This document shows, in pieces, positions 24,701 through 36,700 of a DNA stretch of 64,000 bases. Source of the stretch: Periplaneta americana. Taxonomy: Eukaryota; Arthropoda; Insecta; Blattodea; Blattidae. The stretch lies in contig NC_091127.1 in NCBI RefSeq assembly GCF_040183065.1, positions 26,896,391-26,960,390 of the forward strand, written 5' to 3'. Both the position numbers and the translations under genes were made by a program. Every line of letters begins with the position of its first letter. Position 1 is the stretch's first letter. The notes under the pieces were generated by a model. That model worked only from the letters and a program-made list of their open reading frames with translations. It did not search any database and was not told where the DNA came from.

Positions 24701-27700
24701 AGAAAATAGATTACCTCAGATGCATTCTGTATTTGAGAAGAAGCTGTTACAGCCTATTGAAAATAAGATAAGATAGTTTTTCTTTCAACAGCACTTTCTA
24801 CGTTATTTATTACAAGTTGAAGTTAATATATGACAATAATGGAACAATGGTGGAATGAGATTTACTTCCTACCTTAAGGGGAGAGGATGGTATTTTTTAA
24901 AACTTTTTTCCTATTTGGTGTAAAATATTAATTTTTTGTATGTAGAGAGCTCATAGATGTGGCAACTGAACCAAATAAAAATATTATGAAAAAAATATAT
25001 ATATATTTGGGGGCCCAAATTTGAAAAAAAAATATACCCAATGCAGGATTGTACTAAAACTGATATATCTAAACCGTTTTTAAAGATATATTCAAACAGT
25101 TTTTTGCAACGTATTTGAAAAGCATGTTCTACAAACTGTCTGTAACAGAATTTTGATATAGTCCCTACGTTTGTAAAATAAACAATTAAAATTTAATAAC
25201 AATTTTCCGAACGCATTGTATACTTCACCTGACATAATTAGGAACATAAAATCCAGACGTTTGAGATGGGCAGGGCATGTAGCACGTATGGACGAATCCA
25301 GAAATGCACATAGAGTGTTAGTTGAGAGGCCGGAGGAAAAAAGACCTTTGGGGAGGCCGAGACGCAGGTGGAAAGATAATATTAAAATGGATTTGAGGGA
25401 GGTGGGATATGATGATAGAGAATGAATTAATCTTGCTCAGGATAGGGACCAATGGCGGGCTTATGTGAGGGCGGCAATGAACCTCCGGGTTCCTTAAAAG
25501 CCAGTAAGTAAGTAAGTAACAATTTTCTGATTTCCTTTCTTGCAAACAAACGAACGTACTTTTAAAATGAAATCAATTAACAAAATTCTGTTACAGAGAA
25601 AAGTTTCCTAATAGTCTAAAGAATGTGTGTTCTAAATTTTATGCATGTATCTTTAATAGTTCAGAAATTATATCCATTTTTGTCTGGCAATGTAGCAAAA
25701 AAAAAAAAAAAAAAATGAAGTTACTGGAAACTGATAAAAGCAGGAGTGTGATTTAAAAATCCATAGCGTAGTAAGTTTAAAAATGACGTCTCAACATCCG
25801 ATAAGGACACAAATACCCACAAAATGTTATGCAATGCATTCCACACATATCAAAGGGTACTTTAAAGAAAAAAAATTTTTTTTTTATTTAATTTACCGGT
25901 AACAACAATAAAAGTGGGCGAGTGATTTAAAAATCCATAACGCAGGAAGTATAAAAATGGCGACTCAACATCCGATAAGGGCACAAATATCCACAAAATG
26001 TTATGCAATGCATTCCACACATATCAAAGGGTACTTTAAAGAAAAAAAAAAATTTTTTTTTAAATTTAATTTACCGGAAACAACAATAAAAGTGGGCGAG
26101 TGATTTAAAAATCCATAACGCAGGAAGTTTAAAAATGGCGACTCAACATCCGATAAGGACACAAATACCCACAAAATGTTATGCAATGCATTCCACACAT
26201 ATCAAAGGGTACTTTAAAGAAAAAAATTTTTTTTTTTTAATTTAATTTACCGGAAACAACAATAAAAGTGGGCGAGTGATTTAAAAATCCATAACCCAGG
26301 AAGTTTAAAAATGGCGACTCAACATCCGATAAGGACACAAATATCCACAAAATGTTATGCTATGCATTCCACATATATCACAGTGTATTTTAAAGAATTT
26401 TTTTTTTTTTTAAATTTACTCATTTTTCACCAAAAAATACCACCCTCTCCCCTTAACATAGTTGTTAATCTTAAGTCCTGAAGAACCTGCTGTTGTAAGA
26501 ATGTGTTGAACTGACAGCTATTTCTTTTTCACTTTGCTTTAAATGTAGAAATTATGCTTCTAACTCATGAGAAAATGAGAATTGTCGCTTATGTTTATTA
26601 CTGCTGATATAGAAAGAGAATAAACCGGTGGCAGTTTTGACATTATAACAATACTAAGGTGAACACTATTTGAATAATACATCATTCACACTTTGTCTGG
26701 AAGTTGTGAAATACAATAAGATGATAAATATTAGTTTTTTCTCAGCAAACAGTAGTGAAATGCAAGCCTATATTGTTGTAATACATGTTATTTAGGCTGA
26801 CCAGATTTTTTATGGTCCAGCAGGGGATATCGGCAATTTCCAGAAAAATCACAAACACTTATCTAGTCACTCTCCATTGAAATTTTGCAAGAAATACATG
26901 TAACAGTAGATACAATGATAGAACTTTGCACATTAAATTTATGGAGTACCGGTATCTTAAAGGTTTGAATTAAATGCATAAATACACGTAACTCCTGTAT
27001 ATAGATAATTATAGTTACTAAGAATTCAATTTCAATACTGATGCCTGCATGGAAGTCTTCCACATGATTGGCCTATTGTACACACTGAAATGTTATGTTT
27101 TCTTTAACGACGCAACTGCAGAGGTTATATCAGCGTCACCGGATGTGCCAGAATTTTGTCCCGCAGGAGTTCTTTTACATGCCAGTAAATCTACTGACAT
27201 GAGCCTGTCGCATTTAAGCACACTTAAATGACATCGACCTGGCCCGGGATCGAACCCGCAACCTTGGGCATAGAAGGCCAGTGTTATACCAACTCGCCAA
27301 TCAGGTCGACTACACACTGAATTCTAACACACATTTTACAAGTACTTATCTGAAGAATGTATCTTTTTAAGGACCTCTTCATTCCTATACAGCTTCATAT
27401 TAAGTTCTTCAAATGAGGAATGAAAGTTTTTTTTTTTTCATTTGTACACCTAAAAAGCTTTAACTGTTTCAACTTTTTTTCTGACTTTTTATCAGTCCAG
27501 ATAGAGTTCACTGTGGGGAAATGTCTTTCAACTGTTGAATTACTGACTGGAAGACACATGATTAAAGACACTATTTTAAGAAGATTTTCAAACGGAATGA
27601 ATTTTTTCTCGAGATGTTGAAAAATATCATACCACTTTTCACCTGTTGGTTTGTCACAAAATTTCTCATTTTTGAATTACTTACAAATGGACGCTGCGGC

Positions 27701-30700
27701 AGTTCTAACACTTCCACGCAACGCGAATGCTAAGATGACCAAAGACAAAGATGCTATGTTCTTCTCAAAGAGTGCAGAATATCTCGCACTGTGCTCACTG
27801 GTTCTTCTGTCTGATACTGAGAAGGTTCAGAAATGTGCTTGAATCGCAGCAGTTTCATCACGATACTTAAATATCTATGTGTAGAATTTTACTTACTTAC
27901 TTACTTACTGGCTTTTAAGGAACTCGCAGGTTCATTGCCGCCCTCACATAAGCCCGCCATTGGTCCCTATCCTGAGCAAAATTAATCCAATCTCTACCAT
28001 CACATCCCACCTCCCTCAAATCCATTTTAATATTATCTTCCCATCTACGTCTCGGCCTCACCAAAGGTCTTTTTCCCTCCGGCCTCCCAACTAACACTCT
28101 ATATGCATTTCTGGATTTTTTCATATGTGCTACATGCCCTGTCCATCTCAAATGTCTGGATTTAATGTTCCTAATTATGTCAGGTGAAGAATACAATGCG
28201 TGCAGTTCTGTGTTGTGTAACTTTCTACATTCTCCTGTAACTTCATCCCTCTTAGCCCCAAATATTTTCCTAAGCACCTTATTCTCAAACACCCTTAACC
28301 TTCGTTCCTCTCTCAAAGTGAGAGTCCAAGTTTCACAACCATAAAGAACAACCAGTAATATAACTGTTTTATAAATTCTAACTTTAAGATTTTTTGACAG
28401 CAGACTGGAAGATAAAAGCTTCTCAACTGAATAATAACAGGCATTTCCCATATTTATTGTGTGTTTAATTTCCTCCCGAGTATCATTTATATTTGTTACT
28501 GTTGTTTATTATTAGCCTATCCATTTATTCAGTTTTATTGAAACAAAATCAAAGCTTCTGGGGACAAAATGGGGACATTTGCTCCCCGGCGACAGCAACT
28601 CCCAAAATCGGGGACGTCTGGTATTGTCTAAATCAAATGATTTAAGCAGAACCAACATTTATTTTAAAGGGTCACTCAAACGTAAAAATTAACACTTTTA
28701 CTAGTAAATTTACTGTCTCGTGTATATTAAAGTCTTAGAGATTATGGATGCAGTTCACAAGTTCGCCGCAAGATGATTTTTGAACACCAGGATTGTTGTA
28801 ACAAAACCGGGAAATCTGGTCACTGTATATTAGAAACACCAGATATATTAATATGTGAGAAAAATGCTCGCTAGAAATCAACTAAATTCTTTGTTGCAGC
28901 TGCTCATGGAATTGTTGTTCAACGTTTATACGCTGGATGTATTATGACTTCATTGGAAATGAATGGAGTTCAGATATCTATTCTTAAACTACACAAAGGA
29001 AATTGGCTGAAGTATTTGGATGCTGAAACTAAGGCATGTGGGTGGCCTGGGTCCCCATTGTCTGTGCCACCAACAGCAGTAAAAGATTCTCCACTTTCAG
29101 AACAACCCAAAGAAGAAATGAAGGTACCGGTAGCACTCTATTAAAATGTACAATTAAAATAACTATACTTAAATGCAATCTATGATTGTAACAAAGTATA
29201 AATATCTGTTCGGATGAAAGGATAAGTAATATCAGATTATTCAAAACGAAGTTACATTCGAAATTACGAGTATTGTAACTTTCTTATAAACTGAAGTAAA
29301 CAAGAAATGAAAACACATTTGTATTGGTAAAGCATGAGTTTTAATTAAAAATTTGTATCTTCTGGTAAGTTATTTTGTGCGAGATCGTGCGTATTTACTT
29401 GCTTTCCTCACAAAACCAATACGCGGTAAGTGTGAAATACCACATTCAGTATTCCCAATGTAACACACATAACAATTTCCCTCTTCTTACCGCTTAAGCG
29501 CCATATTCATTTTACTGCTTTAGGCTTTTAACATATTATTTTTAGAGACGTTTAACATAGTAATAATTATAAATTGGAAACATACCACTGCAATTTCACC
29601 TAAATTGCACTGTTAATTATTGTTTTTAAATATTTGCAAAAATTAAGTAAACTCTACAACACCACAAAAGTTACTGCATTTGTAATGCAAGTAACATTAA
29701 GGAAGCCGTGAAAAAATCAACAAGATTCCAGATGCCGATGTTATTACTGCAATATGTTATATAAATAATATTGTTAAAATATTAAAATGAAAAATAAATC
29801 ATTACATAACCTTACCGTTTGTTTTAAGTTCGCATTTATAGACTGGGGGAAAAAAAAGACAGACGTATATCACGGCCTGCTGGAATATAGTAAACACAGA
29901 AAACATTTTATAGCAACAATGTTGAAGATAGATATTTTAGTTTTTAAAAGTTGTCATTGAACAGAAACCAAGATGGAGATTTCATTGCAACTAATTAGAA
30001 ATTCCTCTTTCAGGTATGTAATAAACGATCTTCGCACAAAATAATGTACGATACACGAGCGGTATGTTTGTTTTCATGTTCTCGGAAATTAAAAAAGCTC
30101 AACTACGTTTTGCTTTGTCAATCTTTTCCTCGAACATGAAAACATCAACATACCGCTCTTGTAACGCATATTACTATTTCAACAAACAGTCTTTTTTTAT
30201 ACTATGTGCAGAAATTTCTAATAAATCTCATAAAACATCTTCAATTTGTCATGAATATACTCATTTCAACTTTTGAATACTTGTAGCTCCAAAGTAATAA
30301 ATCTGTTTGATATCTAATGAACAGACTGACCAGAAATCAGAGTAAATAGAGGTTGAGTAAATAGACGGATTTCCAACATACAGATTCATTCCATACAGAT
30401 ATTTCTTCATGGGAATGTTTTCCATATAGAGTCCCATTATTACTTTCATCCAATTACTGTTAAGTATTGCATGAAGATGTAGTTTTTTTTTAAATATTTC
30501 CTTGTACTCTTAAAATATTGCAGCTACAAGGACCTGTACTGAGTTCAGAAGGTTGCAAAATACTAGAAAGATGTCTTCGTGCAGCATCAGAAGCTTTGAT
30601 ATCCAATGAGAATCGACTGAATGAACTGGACAGTGCTTGTGGTGATGGTGATACAGGTACAACATTACGCAGAATGGGAGATGGTTAGTATATTTTTAAA

Positions 30701-33700
30701 CAGAAAGTTATTACAATAAATTGTATGATAGCCTTTTCCTGTTTACGAAGTAAATTTACAGTAGGACATTGGTTATCCAAATTGTACCGGTGTCATAGAA
30801 GCAGTATGAAACAAAGAAACACTGATGTTGAACACAAAACTGTACATACAGTATATATTTTGTATCACACGTCTTACAAATAACACAGAAAACTGACTAG
30901 CCTAGTTTGACAAGTTCAAAATGGTCATTAAAGTAGCCTACAGTTTGGTAAAAGAAGTCCAATTTTTTTTTTTTTTGCTTCAGAGCTGAGACTCGTTTCT
31001 TTTTTTGCCACTAAATCTCGAAAATACCGCTAGAAAAACTTATACATGGTGCACGTGTAAATTTGAGTTTGCTGACAGGAACGCTTTTGGTTAACCAATG
31101 TTTCGGTTGATCAGTATTCGAATAATTGATGCTCTACTGTATATCAATATTAAGAGGTGAAAACATTCCAGAACTCCACAGAATTTGATAATGGTACAAT
31201 AACTTAAGATGTAATACTCATTATTTGCTATTTTCCTGTTGGTGAAATTATTGTGTAGGTTATTTCATGAATACTGTGTGTGTTATATGAGGACCAAATG
31301 CGGTGTTTTGGAAATTCAGATATCCAGACACGTAGAACCAGGTATCTTCTGTGAGGATGTCAGATGGCTGTATAAAGCCAAAAACCTCGTGCAGTAACGA
31401 ACTTGTTTCTCCTTACCAGACTTCTGCAACTCGTGAACAGCAGTAAGCCTGTATGGCCGCATTTTTACTAGCTTTGTCACTCTTTAACATATGGCGTAAA
31501 ATACCCGCTGTCCTGAGACAAACAATGTAATTATTTCTGAGGAGAATGCTGTGAATGGACCCAGACGTCTTCCACTATGTTTTCCAAACCAAGCACTATG
31601 TAACAAAGCCAAAGATAAAAAATGGAGCATTTTAATAATAATAAAAAAAACAGAAATTATTCCAGAAATCCCACGAAAACTGCAGCAGCAAAATTCAGAC
31701 TGCTTACAGAACACGATTATTTGGCCAAACACTTGAATAAAACAGGAATTTACACGAATCCAAATTGTCGTCTATGCAACAAATAAGAAGAAATGACTGA
31801 AGATCATCTACAAACCTGTGAAGTTCTACCTGATGTATCCACCACAGAGAAATATTGAAGAGCAAGAGCGCTAATGGCTTCGTTGCCAAAGCCCAGCATT
31901 AGATAACAACAACATGTTTTCCAAACCAGATATGTGATGCTACAAAGATGATGTTTCCAAGTTCTTCACTAAGGCCAGTATGATGGTTCTTGGGAAGCTT
32001 GCACATTCTGTACTCTCTTTGGAATGTTCTTTGTGTGGCAATGATGGAGTTTGATTCAATAATTTTTCACTAGAAACACATGATGAGGCAATGTGCATGA
32101 TATCTTCACCGATGAAGACAAGAATAAGCGAAAAGGAGAGAAAATTAAACTTACAGACAAAGAAGGTGGCATCATCACTCAGGACATCTTACAAAACTTA
32201 ACTTAATTTACAAAACGAAATCCCACAGTTTCCAGTCGTTTAAACAAAACCCCCGTCCAAAGTAGTGCAATGTGCAAAAAGTTGTGCTATTTTAAAACTC
32301 ACTAATTTTATATTACTAATGGCTGCGGGGCATGACTGTCTTGTCTCTCATTTACATAGAATTGGAATTCTGGACAGCCCTCTTTGCAATACGCAAGAAG
32401 ATATGTATAGTTCTCATTTTCAACACTGCCCTGCACTCTACTCTACAAACATCTATGACTGATATTGAGAAGCACGTGCGAAACTCTTTCTAATATTTTT
32501 TCTTTTTTTTATTACTTATCACTGTTATTATTTCAAACCTTTGTCCGTGTACATTTTGTATGTATTGTATGTTTTAAGACAGCGTTTCTCAAACTATGGT
32601 CCGCGGACCACCTGTGGTCCTCGAGTTCTGCCCTTGTGGTCCTTCAAGAAAGACAGAAGAAAAAGTAAAATTCAAACTAATTGCATATCACACTATAGCT
32701 GAAAATCTCAGAGTTTCTTACCTTACCCGTCTACCCACTTCCCACTCTAATCTCAGCAACAATAGAGGGATTTAAAGCACTATAATGTGGCGTTTCTCGC
32801 CATCTTTTCCCTCCATATCTGGTGCCGAAACTATAATCCAGCCAGGGTCCACCTGAATTCATAACAGAGGACCAAAGTACCGAACCTATTCATGTATTGA
32901 TGACTTTCTTAATAGTTTTGCCAACACCCAGTCTGCACATTGAAATGGGCACGTACTGTATGTCGTACACCAATAAAATAGAACATGCCAAATTGCATCT
33001 TTACTTTTGAAAATCGGGCATGTTTCTACATTATTTTTTATTTGTTTTTCCAGATGACTATATAAGAAATTTTAGACTCTGTCTATTTAAAAATCCAACA
33101 GGTTTACTTTTTACACTTGCGTGTTTCGTCTCTAAGTGCCATTTCAATTTCGCTGGTTTCATACACTCGTTTGAAAGCTCTTCGTAACAAACAACGAACC
33201 CAGGTTTTGGTTCACTCTCATTGCCACACCAAGTAAATCCAAGTTCCAAATAACTCTTCTTATATTTACGAAAGTATTTTTTGTTTGAATAGCTACTACT
33301 AGGACTAGATATTTTTTAATGACACTATAATTAATATATTTCTTCACACACAGCTTCTGAACTATTAGTATTGCCTAAGTGAAGCGTAGGCATATCACCA
33401 TGTTCCTTTCTTTTCAAAGATACAGATCGAAGCCATTATTTATAATGGGCACTATTTAACAGACACAGACAACTACTAGCGTGTACCACATAAGAAGGAT
33501 TTCAAACAAGTAACTGCTAACAGGAAAACGATGAATCAACAATGCACAGAATTTGTTATAAGTTGCTTGTGATTGGCTACAAAAAGTATAATTAGAAAAG
33601 TATTGTAATTAATTAATTAATTCTATTTTAAAATATAAGTATACTGGTATTAAAATATGATACAAAAATGATAAATTTGCTTTCGAAGGAACAAGAGTAA

Positions 33701-36700
33701 GGTGGTCCTCAAAACTGTTATGATTTTAAAAAGTGGTCCTCACTTCAAAAAAGTTTAAGAAACATTGTTTTAAGACAATGGCCACTGGTCAAGTTCTAAG
33801 CTGCACTAGATATAAAAAGAATATTAATCACTCTCCTGTACATAATTTAATGTATAATTGTAAAAAAAAACATTGTTTTAATTATGTATGTTTTCAGGAA
33901 TAATTAATCATTTAAGCAAGCTAGCAGTAACACATCCTAGCACCTTAATGAAACAACTAAGTTCTGTAGCTGAGAAAACAATGGGTGGTACATCAGGCGC
34001 CCTTTATAGCCTATTGCTGACTATGGCAGGAATGGCATTAGAGTCAGAGAGTACTGGAGTGACTGTGAAGTCGTGGACACAAGCCTGGAGAGCTAGTATT
34101 AATGGCACATTGCGCTACAGTCAGGCTAAACCTGGCGACAGGTCTATGGTAAGTGTCTTTTTTAAAAATGTGCTAAGATTATATGTATATGGTTACCATG
34201 CTTGCAACTGAATCCAAAGTTCACATGCTAAAACTAGGGAGAGAGTCGTAAAAAATCTTAGCATAGCTTCTTTCAGCAGGAAAATGAAGCCGACAGTGCA
34301 TGTCATAGATATTTGGCATGTAAAAGAATTTTATTCACTTTGATTATGTAATGTGGACTTTACATCACTAGTAAAAATGTTGTAAACACATTCATTACGC
34401 AACTAGTTACGTAATGATACCATTGAATAATTATGAACTTGGCTTCCTTTCGCATGCAGCTTTCTCACTAGAGTATGCCAGCATTACCTTCTCCGACACA
34501 CTTTCTACATTTTTCTTGGGACACCAATATTCAAAATTTTCATATTCCACTTCATATCTTACGCGGGATTTCGATGGTACTAAACATTCAATTGCAGAAT
34601 TTGTAGCATTTTCAATAACTGAATTCTCGTTTGAACTCTCTTTAACAATGTTTATTTCTCCTAGTACTGTTGTTCTTCTATTATAAACAAAAGCCTATCA
34701 TGTTCAAAACTAATAAAAAAACGAATTGCCTCCCATAGGAAGAAACTAATAATAATACAATTGCCTCTCCACAAAAGACATGTTCAAAACTAATAAAAAT
34801 AATACGATTACTTTTATTAAAAAATTAATTTTTTATCAATGTGAATAAAACATTGTACGATATACTTATTTCGGAATATGTATGATAAGAACTTTCTTGT
34901 GTTAAATATTCTCGACTTCCCAGTCTTGTATTGTAATATGAAACATTATGATACTCATATCATACGTAAATAACTATTGTTTCTGAATGAGAGCTCTGGC
35001 AAAATTATCGCCCATTTCCTTGTGTATGTTCTAATATTATTTCATAGACAGACCCCTCTGTAGGCTTTGTAATGTTGCTCGAATCTCTGATTCTTTAATC
35101 ATGAAAATACATAAAAAGACTGGTTCCTAGCATCATTGCAAAAGTTCTGAAGGCTTGTACCGTACCTATCGTTAGAAATTTAGAAGGATGATGTAATTGG
35201 TTTAACGATGTTATGATATAGATATTTTATAACACATTAACGTTATTCTATGAGATATTTTAATATCCGACTATATCAAATAAAGACTTCATTTCCTATA
35301 AAGTTATCCAATAAATGTATATGCACACAAGATTAGATCATAAAAATTCTGATTGTAAATTGGTAACACCATTTTTTAAAAACATGTAACTTTTTTTTCC
35401 TTCAGTTTGATGCTCTATTGCCAGCTTGTGATGCATTCGAAAGCCATAAACCTATAACATGGGCACAGGGAATTAAAGCCTTAGAATCTGCTGTCAAGGC
35501 AGCACAAGAAGGATGCGAGAAAACACGCGATATGAAACCCAGGTAAGAAGGGAATTTCCATACTTAAAGACTCTAATAATCTGGAAAGCGGATTAAAGGT
35601 AGATGCTCATATGGCTCCATATGGCGCATTCGGATTTTTATTCTTTGCATTATTTTAAATGGAGCATTGCCCACATGGCCGTATCGCCTCTGTCCGCATG
35701 ACCGGATTCCGATCAGAATTCTTGCCAGAGAATTCACAAGAATTCTAAACGGATTTTCGTACGGTCCAAGATCGTAATATAGAATGTCATGGCAAATATA
35801 TCGATTGCAAGGCCTCCAATAGCGATAATATTGAATGTACAATGAAATGGATGATGCAAAGGTTATTTTATTAACTTCAGGAGTATGAAGAACTTTATAA
35901 TTTATGAAATTAGAATTAAAGCAATGTAATATGGAGAAAGAACATATGGGATGAGATTGGGAAAATACTAAATTAACCAGGAATGTCCTTTATAGTTTAT
36001 TTAAGTTACAGAGTTATTCATTTTATTTCCAGGTTTAGTTCAGAATACTACAATGAAATAATGCGTTCTAGCTGTAAATTACAACACTATTTGATGATTC
36101 ATTTGGAAATGCGAACAATGAGCGATACTATAATAAAAATCTGAATGCAACAGACGAATTTTTTCCAGAGTGTGCCTACCTTCAAAGTCAAGATGACGAT
36201 GATATGGCAACATAAAAATGATTGAATGAAAGGAAAAACCAAACTACTTTTCAGAAAACCTTCACAGGTGTGTTTTTATCAAAATGTCATAGTAGTTCTG
36301 AAATATTGGAAACTAAGCATAAAATGTTGGTGTTATCAGCAAATGGCTAGATAAATTTGTTCCTTTCCCCCTCCCATGTCTATCCCTCCTTGCAGCAATT
36401 CCCATCCTATCCGTGTTCATCAAAACAGTCATTACCATTTTCCAGTTGAAAAAGTGATATTGCTATAACTACTGAAGCTTTCCTGGCGACGTGATAATTC
36501 TAAATTTTCTCGGGCTTCCAGCCAGGTCGTAAGTTGGTGATCCACCGACGTTTCGAGGATGTTCATCTTCCTCATCTTCAGGGTTAAATGATATCTGAGG
36601 GTACCCAGTCTCCTTAATTTATAGTGCCAGAGGGAGGAGTCAGCCGAGGAGTTGTACGCCGATTGGCTGTTATTAGTGCGGACTGTGGTGAGAATGCGGC

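Larger units (their letters stand above)
24878..26452. mobile_element. TTAA-flanked transposon with internal tandem array
   Basis: GGGGAGAGGATGGTATTTTT at the left and its inverted partner AATACCACCCTCTCCCC at the right sit directly inside TTAA (24874-24877 and 26453-26456). TTAA targets are typical of piggyBac-type elements, although the usual CCC start is absent (the ends begin GGGG). It carries no transposase, a LINE tail inserted at 25208-25516, and a 176-bp tandem repeat at 25747-26395. Lies in TKFC intron 8. Confidence 0.7.
26795..28822. mobile_element. Candidate TIR element hosting a SINE and a LINE tail
   Basis: Left GGCTGACCAGATTTTT and right AAATCTGGTCACTG could be inverted ends; a GGGGACAAAATGGGGACAT motif lies inside the right part. 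Only about 12 bp match and no target duplication was seen, so this is weak. Confidence 0.25.
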
